The notes below the pieces were generated by a model, which saw only the letters and a list, made by a program, of their open reading frames with translations, had not been told where the DNA came from and did not search any database. Shown in pieces: positions 8,146-16,926 of a DNA stretch of 38,419 bases. Every line of letters starts with the position of its first letter. The stretch's first letter is position 1. Source of the stretch: Henriciella sp. (lineage in GTDB: Bacteria > Pseudomonadota > Alphaproteobacteria > Caulobacterales > Hyphomonadaceae); assembly GCA_012960415.1 (NCBI GenBank), contig DUBH01000013.1, positions 1 through 38,419 on the forward strand, in the 5' to 3' direction. The translations under genes were made by a program, and so were the position numbers.

Positions 8146-9572
8146 TGGCCGCGCAACGTGATCGTGGCGCGAAGGCCGCCAAGAGGGCTCTCGGACAGGT
8201 CCAGCCGTCCGCCGTTCATTTCAGAGATGTCGGCCACAATGGACAGGCCAAGGCCCGTACCCGGCGCGGTCTCATCAAGCCGGACACCGCGCTGGAGTGC
8301 GGCTTCCCTGGCTTCGGGGGCGAGCCCCTTGCCGTCATCATCAATGTGTATGTGCATGAGGCCGTTCTGACCGCGGCTGCAGGAAACTTCAACGCGCGAA
8401 TTGGCCCACTTGCAGGCATTCTCCATGAGGTTGCCCAGCATTTCTTCTAGATCCTGCTGCTCGATCCGGGCCACCCTGTCGGCGGCAATTTCAGTCGCGA
8501 CGGTGATGTTTCTTGATTCGAACAGGCGGTTCAGAAGGCGCGCAAGACCTGCCGCAACAGGTGCGATTTCAGTGCGCACGCCCAGCGCCTCGGACCGCGC
8601 TGCCGCCTGGGCGCGCTTGAGATAGTGCTCGACATTGGCGCGCATGGATTCGGTCTGGCGCCGGACAACATCATCAAGGCCTGTATCGCCCGTCGCTTCG
8701 TTGCGCAGCACGGCGAGCGGTGTTTTCAACGCATGGGCAAGGTTGCCGACATGGGTCTGCGAGCGTTCGACGATCTTGCGATTGCTATCGAGAAGCTTGT
8801 TAAGCTCATCGGTCAGCGGGACGACTTCAGCTGGATAGTCGCCGTCCAGCCGCGCCCTGAGGCCCTCGCTGATTTCCGCAATGTGCGCCTGAACCCGGTC
8901 AAATGGCCGAAGCGCCATGCGCAAACCGATCCACAGCGCCAGAAGCGTACCGCCCGCCAGAGTCGCCATCGCCACAAGCAGGATGAGGCGCAGCTGATTG
9001 GCGCCATCATCTGTCACCGCGCGGTCTGCTGCAGCCATCAGAAGGATGGGATTGTCGCGGTTCGGAACGGTTATGGAACGGACCGATACGCGCAAACGCT
9101 CATCATTCGGACCGTCCGTATTGCCGTATTGGGTTTCACCAGGTTGGGCGAGCGCTGCGTCCGCAAGTCCCCGTGGGAGCGGCAGCGGCCCGTCCCAGAC
9201 ACTCTGGGAGCGGATGTCGTTTCCAAAGCTACCATCTTCCTGGATAGCGATCATCGCCCAGTACCGACCCGATAGGGGAAGCTGGAAACGCGAGTCGCTT
9301 GGAAGCCGCTCCGGGATATCCACGACCCGCCCATCAGGAAGAATTTCGAGGGCGCGCGGCAAGGTGACGAGTGTGGAATCAAGTTCCTGCTGCAGGATGC
9401 GCACCGTCTGCGTGCGATACGCCGCGGTCATGGCAATCACGCCGCCAACAACGACGATCAGGCTCCAGACAATGGCGCCGAGAAACAGGCGGCGAGAAAG
9501 CGACAGGCTCGGCTTGGCCTGCTGTGCCGTGTCGCTCACTTTTGCGTCGCCAGTTTCGGACTGATCAGGCAA
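8142..9572 (-). CDS. PhoQ/FeuQ-like sensor histidine kinase
   Basis: This inner-membrane sensor kinase has two membrane helices (about residues 29-52 and 195-216 from the TTG start used here) flanking a periplasmic sensor of about 140 residues. A HAMP region follows. The H-box is LAHALKTPLAVL, with phospho-accepting His280. The ATPase core has an N-box (LGNLMENACKWA), G1 box (DDDGKGLAP) and G2 box (GTGLGLSIV). The start is ambiguous. An ATG at 9618-9620 lies inside the regulator gene. The TTG at 9570-9572 has an AGGTGA 11 nt upstream and an 8-bp overlap with the regulator. A GTG at 9537-9539 is also possible. The next gene is ccmI, overlapping by 4 bp. The order regulator-kinase-cycH recalls feuPQ-cycHJKL of rhizobia (from memory). 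Confidence 0.9.
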   Translation of the reverse strand: MPDQSETGDAKVSDTAQQAKPSLSLSRRLFLGAIVWSLIVVVGGVIAMTAAYRTQTVRILQQELDSTLVTLPRALEILPDGRVVDIPERLPSDSRFQLPLSGRYWAMIAIQEDGSFGNDIRSQSVWDGPLPLPRGLADAALAQPGETQYGNTDGPNDERLRVSVRSITVPNRDNPILLMAAADRAVTDDGANQLRLILLVAMATLAGGTLLALWIGLRMALRPFDRVQAHIAEISEGLRARLDGDYPAEVVPLTDELNKLLDSNRKIVERSQTHVGNLAHALKTPLAVLRNEATGDTGLDDVVRRQTESMRANVEHYLKRAQAAARSEALGVRTEIAPVAAGLARLLNRLFESRNITVATEIAADRVARIEQQDLEEMLGNLMENACKWANSRVEVSCSRGQNGLMHIHIDDDGKGLAPEAREAALQRGVRLDETAPGTGLGLSIVADISEMNGGRLDLSESPLGGLRATITLRGQ

Positions 9573-10248
9573 GGCCCGCTGTCTCACCTTCCGGCACGAC
9601 GAGGCGGTAGCCGAGGCCACGCTCCGTCTGGATGCGGTCGGTGCCTATCTTCTTGCGAAGTCGGCCGATGAAGACCTCGATCGTGTTGGAGTCGCGATCA
9701 AAGTCCTGATCGTAGATGTGCTCGACCAGTTCGGTGCGCGGCACGACCCTGCCCTGATGGTGCATCAGGTAAGACAGGACGCGATATTCATGCGCGGTCA
9801 GCTTCACAGGGCGACCATTAACCGTTGCCCGGGCGGCGCGGGTGTCGACCCGGAGGCTGCCTGCTTCCAGCGCGGCGGCCGAATGACCCGTGGCCCGGCG
9901 CAGCAGCGCGCGAAGGCGTGCCAGAAGCTCTTCGGTGTAAAACGGCTTGGTCAGATAGTCGTCGGCGCCAGCATCGAAGCCAGCGACCTTTTCACTCCAG
10001 CGGTCGCGTGCCGTGAGGATCATCACAGGGAAGTCCTTGCCGTCATCGCGCCAACGCTCAAGGATGGTCACACCGTCCATCTTGGGCAAGCCAAGATCGA
10101 GAATGACAGCATCATAAGGCTCTGTATCGCCAAGGAAGTGTCCGTCTTCGCCATCGGCGGCAAGATCAACGGCATAGCCCGACTGGGTCAGGGCATCGGC
10201 AAGCTGCCGGCGAAGATCTGCATCGTCTTCAACAACAAGAATTCGCAT
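9565..10248 (-). CDS. PhoP/FeuP-like OmpR-family response regulator
   Basis: This 227-residue transcription regulator has a receiver domain (about 1-115) with acidic residues 8-9, phospho-acceptor Asp51 (DAVILDLGLP) and Lys101 (LTKPF). A winged helix follows (about 130-220) with the PhoP-like segment HIYDQDFDRDSNTIEVFIGR and the ending RGLGYRLV. It is the partner of the overlapping sensor kinase gene. The PepSY protein gene ends 10 bp upstream and is presumably in the same transcript. A hexamer direct repeat with 11-bp period (10595-10611) lies ahead of that operon and is a candidate autoregulatory site. Whether it senses metal ions, peptides or osmolarity cannot be told from the sequence. 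Confidence 0.93.
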   Translation of the reverse strand: MRILVVEDDADLRRQLADALTQSGYAVDLAADGEDGHFLGDTEPYDAVILDLGLPKMDGVTILERWRDDGKDFPVMILTARDRWSEKVAGFDAGADDYLTKPFYTEELLARLRALLRRATGHSAAALEAGSLRVDTRAARATVNGRPVKLTAHEYRVLSYLMHHQGRVVPRTELVEHIYDQDFDRDSNTIEVFIGRLRKKIGTDRIQTERGLGYRLVVPEGETAGLA

Positions 10249-10258
10249 AAATGTGTAC

Positions 10259-10570
10259 CTAGCTAACGCTTATGATCCGACCAGTCTGTGCGTTGATCGT
10301 GAACTGTACGAGTTCACCCTGACGCGTCGTCCAGTCGATGACATAAACTTTTTGTCCGTTCCTATCAAAGAGGCCGACGAAACGGCGCATCTCGCCTCCA
10401 TAGCGCGACTCGATAGGACGTAGAATGTCCTTCAACGGAAGTATCTCTCCACGCTCACGCGCATTGCGTGCGTCATCTGCCGTGAAGGAATTGCTCCACT
10501 GCCCCTGTGCCGTGGCACATGGCGAGAAGGCGGCAAGGCCAACGCAGAGAGAAAGAATGATCCGTTTCAT
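10259..10570 (-). CDS. Secreted PepSY-domain protein
   Basis: This 103-residue protein has a clear Sec signal peptide (MKRIILSLCVGLAAFSPCATAQG) and then a single PepSY-like domain with the typical C-terminal pattern VYVIDWTTRQGELVQFTINAQTGRIISV. PepSY domains are thought to bind or inhibit peptidases or modulate envelope sensors. Small periplasmic PepSY proteins are often encoded beside PhoPQ-type systems, so it may tune the kinase downstream (inference). It is the first gene of the PepSY-regulator-kinase-ccmI unit. I see no Shine-Dalgarno before its ATG. A possible -10-like CATAAC lies only 7 nt upstream, so a leaderless or near-leaderless mRNA is possible. Confidence 0.82.
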   Translation of the reverse strand: MKRIILSLCVGLAAFSPCATAQGQWSNSFTADDARNARERGEILPLKDILRPIESRYGGEMRRFVGLFDRNGQKVYVIDWTTRQGELVQFTINAQTGRIISVS

Positions 10571-10594
10571 ATGACGGGTTATGCACTACCGGCC

Positions 10595-10611
10595 CTGAAT
10601 ACATGCTGAAT
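10595..10611 (-). promoter_or_regulatory. Candidate response-regulator operator (hexamer direct repeat, 11-bp period)
   Basis: On the minus strand ATTCAG-N5-ATTCAG occurs 25-41 bp before the PepSY start codon. Direct hexamer repeats spaced 5 bp (one per helical turn) are the classical recognition layout of OmpR/PhoP-family regulators. This operon encodes such a regulator. If the promoter -10 is the CATAAC near the ATG, the repeat lies over or just upstream of the -35 region, as at activated promoters. The assignment is by layout only. Confidence 0.45.
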
Positions 10612-10646
10612 GGGAAGAGCGGAGTTTAGTCAGAATTCAAGACGGC

Positions 10647-11507
10647 TCAACGCTGGCGGGCCCATTCGCGAAGGCCTTCATCCTTCGGATCTTCCAGCGT
10701 AACCTCCAGACGGGCATAGAGATGCCCCGGCGTATCCTTGTACTGCACGCCTTTATTGCGAAGACGAAGCACCATCCCCGTATTGGCACCTTCGGGCACT
10801 TTCAGGGTCACTGTGCCAGCAGGCGTTGCGACCTCGATATTGCCGCCAAGCACCGCCGTCTTGAGGGGCAGTGGCACCGACATCCGCAGATCAGCCCCTT
10901 CGCGTGTCCAGGTCTTGCTCGGGCGCACATGAAGCTCCAGGAGCGCGTCGCCCGGCGGGCCGCATGTCTGCGATGGCTCGCCCTGGCTTTTCAGGCGCAA
11001 CACCTGGCCGGTGGCAACACCGGGCGGGATGGAAACATTCAGGCTCTTATTATCGGCCATCGTCATCTGGCGTTTCGCGCCGAGGACCGAGTCCTCAAAC
11101 GAAATGTCGACGCGGTAGCGGATATCGGCGCCCTTGCGCGGCCCTGCCCTGCGTCGCTGCCCGCCGAACATGCCAGAGAGGATGTCCTCGAACGGATCGC
11201 CCTGGAACGAGCCGCCCTGCTGACGGAACCCTCCGCCGAAGCCGCCCCCATAGCCGCCGCCTGCGTTGGCAAAGCCAGTCGGGTTGCCATCGGCATCGAT
11301 CTCGCCCCGGTCGAACTGGGCGCGCTTTGCCTCGTCACTCAGGATTTCGAAGGCCGCTGACGCTTCCTTGAAAGCGTTCGCTTTCTTCTCATCATTCGGA
11401 TGAAGGTCGGGGTGAAGCTCCTTGGCCTTCTTGCGATAGGCCTTCCGGATCTCCTCGGTCGAGGCAGATTTGGTCACACCGAGTGTCTGATAGGGATCGC
11501 GGGTCAA
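10647..11507 (-). CDS. DnaJ-family co-chaperone (CbpA-like, class II)
   Basis: This 286-residue J-protein has an N-terminal J domain (residues 4-67) with the HPD motif at 32-34. A Gly/Phe-rich linker follows (about 80-105, GGGYGGGFGGGFRQQGG), and then the two beta-sandwich substrate-binding domains (about 125-280). It lacks the CXXCXGXG zinc-finger repeats of classical DnaJ, so it belongs to the CbpA class. It stimulates DnaK ATPase and delivers clients. The start appears to be TTG (11505-11507) with only a weak ribosome binding site. It follows the GTA cluster by 42 bp in the same direction; a role in GTA assembly is conceivable but not shown. Confidence 0.92.
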   Translation of the reverse strand: MTRDPYQTLGVTKSASTEEIRKAYRKKAKELHPDLHPNDEKKANAFKEASAAFEILSDEAKRAQFDRGEIDADGNPTGFANAGGGYGGGFGGGFRQQGGSFQGDPFEDILSGMFGGQRRRAGPRKGADIRYRVDISFEDSVLGAKRQMTMADNKSLNVSIPPGVATGQVLRLKSQGEPSQTCGPPGDALLELHVRPSKTWTREGADLRMSVPLPLKTAVLGGNIEVATPAGTVTLKVPEGANTGMVLRLRNKGVQYKDTPGHLYARLEVTLEDPKDEGLREWARQR

Positions 11508-11549
11508 GGACGTCTTTCTCTTTGTTCACACTGAGAATCCAATGCCTAG

Positions 11550-14500
11550 TTAGAGTGCGCCCGCGCCGATTGAAACCCACCTGCCTAAACGTCCATCAGC
11601 TGCGACTTCCGCGATACGCAGCTCATTCACCGAAACCTCCAGTGCCACAGCCGATTCCGGCGTCCTGAAATTCACGACCTCTGTGCCGTCTCGCAGGCCG
11701 ACGACCTCGAACAGGCGCGGCCCGGTCGGGTCCGGCAGATCCCAACTATCAGGGATGTCCGGCGCGCAGGCGAGCCAGCTTACCTGCATTCCCCCAGCTG
11801 TTTGCTTCGCCCGCAGCTGAGCGACCGGCCAAGGCAGCCCGGCCCTGCCTTCATGCCTGAAGACTTGCGGGTCAGACCCACCAGCCCGCCAGTGCATCTC
11901 GATACCGACTTCGTTGCGACTGAGCGAAGACGGCTCGAGCGCGTCATCGACGAGGACGACAAGCGCGCTCTGCTCTGCTTCGGCGGGTACGGACCCATTA
12001 ATCCCCCGAAGAAGCCCGGAGAGACGCCAGCTCCCATCCTCCTGCAAGTCTGACATTTGGAAGGATAGCGCTTCCCACCCGTCCTCGCCCTGCACCAGCA
12101 GCGTGTTTGCACCGGCGAGCACTGTTTCAGGCTCAGCGCTGGAGACTTCACCGCCAAATAGCTCAAGCGCTATCTCTGAGGCCTCATCCCATCGGTGCGC
12201 CGGTCCCGCAGATAGCGGCGCACCGATGGACGAAGGCGCTGGCACGGATGCCCGCACCGTCATTCCGCCAAGACTCCGCCCGGCTTCGACGGGGACAGGT
12301 CCGCCCCATGGTGATCCGGTTGCTGCGACCAGCGGACCGTTGGCTGACTTGCCTGGCAAGACTGGTGCATCGATCAGGATGAGTTCGGGCGTCGCTGGCA
12401 GGCGCGCGGCGGTGCCAGTGTCCGGCACAGAGCCAGCAAGCACAGACAACGCCTCCAGCGGCCGCGACAGCTCGACGTTGCGCGCGATGCCGTCATCGGT
12501 GATGTCATCTATCACCCACTCGCCGGGCAGCGTCTCGACCGATATCCGGTCGCCGGGCTCCAGAGCCAACAGGTGCGGTGGCAGAGTGAGCGATGCGCGC
12601 TCGCTCTCCACCGCCGCATTCAGCAAGTCGCCCGCCACGCGGGTTGCCTCAGCCTCCGACATGAGGAGCGGCAGGCTGGTTTCGATGCGGTAGCGCGCGT
12701 CGCCGTCCGAAATACGGGCATGCGCCACCGCAGGGGCATAGACGCCATTCGCACTGATATGGGTGAGCGTCAGATGCCCCGGCCGCTTGTCGAGCAGGAC
12801 ATGCGTCATGGATGGCCCATCCCCGGCCATCTCACCGGCTGCGACGGTCAGCGCGGCATTCTTGGCAGCTGGCTGCAATGAAAGTCCCGCTCCGCTCTCG
12901 CGGCAGCTGAACCGGTGCAGCGCCTGAAGTGGCTCCACCACCGACCGGAGCGTCGAAAGCGCTGGCACGACGAAACCTTCTACCAGCCCGTCAAGACTGT
13001 TCGCTTCTATCTCTACGCCCGACATGGCCGACAGGTCTTCGATCACGGCAGAGAGCGGCACTAGACCTGCCCGCCCGTTCAGCCAGTGACCGAGCGACCA
13101 GTTCGGACCATCGCTCCAGACGTCGTCACGAACGGGAAAATCAGGCCATGGGCGCGCGTCCCACGCCCACGCAAAGGCGGCATCGACGAATGGCTGCGCC
13201 TGCCAGAAGGAGAGCGACACTTCCAGCGCCCGACGCTGCAGCACATCATTGCGCGAACCGTCCGAAAAATGCGGCAGCGCGCTCTCGGAGCTTTTCGGGT
13301 CATAGAAAACATTCGGCGCATTTGTGCCCCGGTCGACGGCCGGAAAACCGATCTCCATGAGGCGGACGGGTTTCAGGCCGGGCGTCCAGCTGGTCGCCGT
13401 CGACGACCGGATGCCGCCCGGCCTCGGATAGTGAGACCGGCCCCACCAGTTCTCGATATCGTTCTGCCGGAAAATCCAATGCTCTCCGTGGGTACTATCT
13501 ACGATCGGCGTTCGCTCCTGCGCCGCGCGTGCCTCCGCTGAGGCGTAGTACCAGTCATAGGCCTCACCGCCCTGTAAGTTGGCTGCGAGATAGGCAGCGT
13601 CCGAAGCTCCTTCAAAACCCGCCAACGCATCAAGGTGATCTGACCCGCTGCGCCAGTCGCTGAGTGGCGGGTACCAGTCCACGCCGACAAAATCCAAATC
13701 CGGTGACGCCCAGAGCGGGTCGAGCGGAAAAAGCACGTCGCCCGATCCGTCCTGCGGGACATAGGCGCCATATTCAGTCCAGTCCGCCGCATAGGAGATG
13801 AGCGTGTCCGGCCCGAGAATGGCGCGTGCCTCCGCCGCAAGATCGATGAGCGCCTCAACGAATGGAAACACTCCGGTTTCATCGCGAAGACGAGTGAGCG
13901 CGACCATCTCGCTACCAATCAGGAAGGCATCGACACCGCCAGCCTCGGCGGCAAGGCGCGCATGGTGGAGAATGAAGTGGCGATAGCCGAACGCACCGTC
14001 GGTGCCGATGAAGGCCTCGATCTCTGTGCGCACCGCCGCTGTCCCGTCCAGCAGCGAAGTAATTCGCCCGCGCCACGGAAAAGCGCCCTGCTTTGCCCCG
14101 CCATAGGGGTCGGCCAATCCGTTTCCGGGCGGAATGTCCATCAGCAGGAAAGGCGATAGCGTGACCTCAAGTCCGTCCGCTTTCATTTGCGCAATCGCCT
14201 GCAGGACTGATCTGTCCGCCGGCGTCCCGCCATAGTTCGCCTTCCCGCTGGACTGGCTGACCAGCCGCGCCTCAGCACGAGAGAGACCCGCAACCTCCCA
14301 GCCAAAGGGGACGCTCGCACGGTCTCGTGTCTCGACACCAGGCCGGATGCGGCACGTACCTGCGCGAAGGTCATCCCCAAACCAGGCGACGGTGAGTGCC
14401 GCGCGGCGAAGCTGCGGAAAGTCATCTTGCGCCTGCGCCAACGACTGAGAGAAATTGGCCGCGCCTGCCGGATTATTCATGTTGAGCGGCGTCTCGATGC

Positions 14501-15218
14501 CCGGAAAGCGCCGTTCACGGACGATCTCTGTCGCGTAAGCGAACTCGCCGGTAGCAGGGATGATGTTCAGCCCTTCCACGACGCGCCCAAGACTGCCGTC
14601 ATCTTCCAGCGCGCGGAATACCTCGAAGCTAAGCTGCGGCAAGCGATTGCCGAAGCGGTCCAGCGGCAAGTCCTCGAAGACGATATAGGCCGTCCCGCGA
14701 TAGGCTGGCGCGTTGCCTCCGCCTTCCACCGCCTCAATCAGCGGATCTGGAAGCTGGCTCTCATCGCCGCGATAGAAGCGGTAATTGATGTCGGCGAGCG
14801 CCAGCACCTCGCCATTCGCCCAGACACGCCCGAGACGGGTGAGGGCGCCCTGCGCGATCGCGACCGCGAAGCTCACCGAATAGCTGTAGTCATTCAGCTT
14901 CGGACCGCCCTTTCCTGCAGATCGCTCGCGTCGTTTTTCCTTGAACCGGGCCGCCCAGATGACCTGTCCGCCGACCCGCGCGCGTCCATAGACAAGCGGC
15001 AGGCCCGCACCCTCGCGGCTTTCCATCAGATGCAGCGCGCTCATTCGCGGACCGTGAACGTCGCTGGCGAAAGCGCTGTCCACGGCCCGGCCCGCAAGCC
15101 CGCCCAGTGCGCCGCCAAGGGCAGCGCCTGAAATCTCCGCCCCCAGCAGGTTGAGACCGCCCGGCAGGAGCGCGCCGCCAAGGGCCTGGCCGGCCTGCGA
15201 TAGAATGATCTGTCCCAT
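11550..15218 (-). CDS. GTA gp15: megatron / host-interaction tail-fibre protein (TIM-barrel-like)
   Basis: This is the largest GTA protein (1222 residues), forming the baseplate megatron at the tail tip, equivalent to RcGTA g15. I place the start at the ATG 15216-15218. It has a GGAGG about 10 nt upstream and lies 5 bp after the g14 stop; upstream in-frame codons would overlap g14. The N-terminus is a Gly/Ala-rich amphipathic segment (GQALGGALLPGGLNLLGAEI). Residues about 270-640 fit the GTA TIM-barrel-like domain (FVGVDWYPPLSDWR, HFILHHARLA, EIGFPAVDRGTN). The remainder fits the phage-tail domain found in this family. The frame is open over its full length with no sign of decay. Confidence 0.93.
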   Translation of the reverse strand: MGQIILSQAGQALGGALLPGGLNLLGAEISGAALGGALGGLAGRAVDSAFASDVHGPRMSALHLMESREGAGLPLVYGRARVGGQVIWAARFKEKRRERSAGKGGPKLNDYSYSVSFAVAIAQGALTRLGRVWANGEVLALADINYRFYRGDESQLPDPLIEAVEGGGNAPAYRGTAYIVFEDLPLDRFGNRLPQLSFEVFRALEDDGSLGRVVEGLNIIPATGEFAYATEIVRERRFPGIETPLNMNNPAGAANFSQSLAQAQDDFPQLRRAALTVAWFGDDLRAGTCRIRPGVETRDRASVPFGWEVAGLSRAEARLVSQSSGKANYGGTPADRSVLQAIAQMKADGLEVTLSPFLLMDIPPGNGLADPYGGAKQGAFPWRGRITSLLDGTAAVRTEIEAFIGTDGAFGYRHFILHHARLAAEAGGVDAFLIGSEMVALTRLRDETGVFPFVEALIDLAAEARAILGPDTLISYAADWTEYGAYVPQDGSGDVLFPLDPLWASPDLDFVGVDWYPPLSDWRSGSDHLDALAGFEGASDAAYLAANLQGGEAYDWYYASAEARAAQERTPIVDSTHGEHWIFRQNDIENWWGRSHYPRPGGIRSSTATSWTPGLKPVRLMEIGFPAVDRGTNAPNVFYDPKSSESALPHFSDGSRNDVLQRRALEVSLSFWQAQPFVDAAFAWAWDARPWPDFPVRDDVWSDGPNWSLGHWLNGRAGLVPLSAVIEDLSAMSGVEIEANSLDGLVEGFVVPALSTLRSVVEPLQALHRFSCRESGAGLSLQPAAKNAALTVAAGEMAGDGPSMTHVLLDKRPGHLTLTHISANGVYAPAVAHARISDGDARYRIETSLPLLMSEAEATRVAGDLLNAAVESERASLTLPPHLLALEPGDRISVETLPGEWVIDDITDDGIARNVELSRPLEALSVLAGSVPDTGTAARLPATPELILIDAPVLPGKSANGPLVAATGSPWGGPVPVEAGRSLGGMTVRASVPAPSSIGAPLSAGPAHRWDEASEIALELFGGEVSSAEPETVLAGANTLLVQGEDGWEALSFQMSDLQEDGSWRLSGLLRGINGSVPAEAEQSALVVLVDDALEPSSLSRNEVGIEMHWRAGGSDPQVFRHEGRAGLPWPVAQLRAKQTAGGMQVSWLACAPDIPDSWDLPDPTGPRLFEVVGLRDGTEVVNFRTPESAVALEVSVNELRIAEVAADGRLGRWVSIGAGAL

Positions 15219-15223
15219 TGGTA

Positions 15224-15655
15224 TCAGTCCTCCAGACCAGGAAATGAGAAAGCGCCCGCAATGCGCCGCCGCCACCAGGGCACCAGCCGGGTCGCGCACA
15301 CGCTGCGGCCCCAATAGGCGTGGATGATCGTGTCAGCGCAGGTCGCGATGGCGCAGTGCTTGGCTACGCAGCCTGCGCCCATGCGAAATATCAGGACGTC
15401 GCCAGCCTCGGCTACGCCGATCGGAATTTCCCGCAACCACGAACGCCCTGCTTCAAGCAGCGTGTCTTCATTGCTGATGTCGGCCCAGTCTGGCGTATAG
15501 GGCGGCACGGAGATCGGTTCCGCCCCGACAAGCTCGCGCCAGACGCCGCGAACAAGGCCGAGGCAATCAGCCCCTGCGCCGCGTCGGCTCGCCTGATGCT
15601 GATAAGGCGTGCCCAGCCAACCGCGTGCGGCCTTGACGATGTCGGCGCGTCTCAT
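15224..15655 (-). CDS. GTA gp14: NlpC/P60 cell-wall peptidase
   Basis: This 143-residue peptidase belongs to the NlpC/P60 family and is carried at the GTA tail tip, where it is thought to cut peptidoglycan during DNA delivery (RcGTA g14). The nucleophile is Cys31 in GADCLGLVRGVW. The general-base histidine is probably His100 (VAKHCAI), with a further His at 112 (TIIHAYWG). It starts in a 4-bp overlap with the g13 stop. The g15 start lies 5 bp after its own stop, and its last codons carry the Shine-Dalgarno of g15. All catalytic positions are intact. Confidence 0.93.
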   Translation of the reverse strand: MRRADIVKAARGWLGTPYQHQASRRGAGADCLGLVRGVWRELVGAEPISVPPYTPDWADISNEDTLLEAGRSWLREIPIGVAEAGDVLIFRMGAGCVAKHCAIATCADTIIHAYWGRSVCATRLVPWWRRRIAGAFSFPGLED

Positions 15656-16293
15656 CGACGGCCTCCGTCATTGCCTGTCGCGGCAGGCCCGGAGAGCATG
15701 AAATCCTGCCCAGGCAGATGCGGAAACCCGCGATAGTTTTCCGCATTCGAGAACACATCGCGGCAGGTCTCGAACCGCTTGTCGCAGGTCTGCCCTTCGA
15801 CGCCCGTAAGGCCGCACCTTGCATCACCTAGCGCCGCATCGCATCGGCGCGAGACGAGACGCCCCACGGGCCGCTCAAGCTCCGCTTTCAGCGAAATCAG
15901 CTCGGCCTCAAATTGATCGCCGCGCTGCGTGATCTCACTCAGAAAGCCTGCCCAGACGAGGTTGTGATCATCGGTCGACTGCCAGTCCACGCGGTAGACA
16001 TGCACGCGGGCCCGGGTCCATAGACCCGCAGCAAGGTCAGCCTGTGTCAGAGCGTCGGCGACGAGCGCGCCTTCACCGCTTGCCCGTCCGGGTCGCAACC
16101 CACCAGCAGTTTCAAACCTCGCCGCCGAAAGGGCCGCGCCGGGGCTGTAGGTCACGCCGCCAAACGTCAGTACACGGTCATGATCCGTCAGGCCGACCGT
16201 GACCCCGTCTCGCCGCTCCAGTCGCCAGCAGAGGCAGGTGGTCGACGCGCCGCTTGCAAGCCTCGCCTCAAACGCTTCGTTTATCTGTTTCAT
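15652..16293 (-). CDS. GTA gp13: baseplate hub protein (DUF2163, Fe-S cysteines)
   Basis: This 213-residue hub protein is equivalent to RcGTA g13. The family ends with a conserved cysteine cluster that binds an iron-sulfur centre in the RcGTA particle. Here the cysteines lie in SRRCDAALGDARCGLTG (about 149-161), GQTCDKRFETCRDVF (about 169-178) and the following NAENYRGFPHLPG, all intact. The N-terminal half carries the DUF2163 pattern (TCLCWRLERRDG, LGFTDHD-like GLTDHDRVLTF). It overlaps g14 by 4 bp and is separated from g12 by 12 bp. Confidence 0.93.
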   Translation of the reverse strand: MKQINEAFEARLASGASTTCLCWRLERRDGVTVGLTDHDRVLTFGGVTYSPGAALSAARFETAGGLRPGRASGEGALVADALTQADLAAGLWTRARVHVYRVDWQSTDDHNLVWAGFLSEITQRGDQFEAELISLKAELERPVGRLVSRRCDAALGDARCGLTGVEGQTCDKRFETCRDVFSNAENYRGFPHLPGQDFMLSGPAATGNDGGRR

Positions 16294-16305
16294 GATGCGC
16301 CCCGC

Positions 16306-16926
16306 TCAGAAGATCTCTACCAGGGGCAGGCTCACCACCCGCCCGAACCCGGCCGTCTCGAAGCTCACTTCGAGGGCGTCCGTGTCGAAGCGCACGGGCC
16401 AGTCATATTCGAAGCCTGCTGTGAGGATGGCGCCCTCTTCCGGGGCAACATCAAAGGCGACCTCGCCCGTCACCTCGTCCACCTCCCAACCGCTCAGAAG
16501 TTCAGCGCCATTCACGCCAATGCGCACGCTATTCGCGGTAGGTTTCAGGACCGGGCGCTCAAGGCCGCCATCAGCCATGATCAGCTGGAATACGGTGCGG
16601 GTCCCGTCGCCTATGCCAATCGCTTCATCATTGGGCGACACCGCCATGCCAGGCGCCGCGCTGGAGAAGGCTGCCGGGTCGCGAAACCGAAACCCGGACA
16701 AGCGCCCACGCCGCGCATTGAAGAAGCTGACCAGACTTTCGAACGCTTCGACACTGAGCGGCGGTGTCACCACGTCCCAGCGCCTCTGAGGACGCGACCA
16801 GCGGGCATTGCGCACTTCCTTGCCGCTCGACAGCACCAGAGTCTCGGTCTGCCAGACAGGCCCGCTGGTAGAGCCAAATCCGGAGGGCACCGGCAGGCGG
16901 CATTCGTGAAAACCGGCGAGGCTCAT
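16306..16926 (-). CDS. GTA gp12: distal tail protein (DUF2460)
   Basis: This 206-residue protein is equivalent to RcGTA g12, which forms the distal tail ring joining the tail tube to the baseplate. DUF2460 markers visible here are the N-terminal FHECRLPVPSGFGSTSGP, the central RRWDVVTPPLSVEAFE and NARRGRLSGFRFRDPAAF. The C-terminus ends in a DTDALEVSFETAGFGRVVSLPLVEI strand pattern. The start overlaps the stop of the tape measure gene by 4 bp. The frame is intact and the length is as expected for the family. Confidence 0.92.
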   Translation of the reverse strand: MSLAGFHECRLPVPSGFGSTSGPVWQTETLVLSSGKEVRNARWSRPQRRWDVVTPPLSVEAFESLVSFFNARRGRLSGFRFRDPAAFSSAAPGMAVSPNDEAIGIGDGTRTVFQLIMADGGLERPVLKPTANSVRIGVNGAELLSGWEVDEVTGEVAFDVAPEEGAILTAGFEYDWPVRFDTDALEVSFETAGFGRVVSLPLVEIF

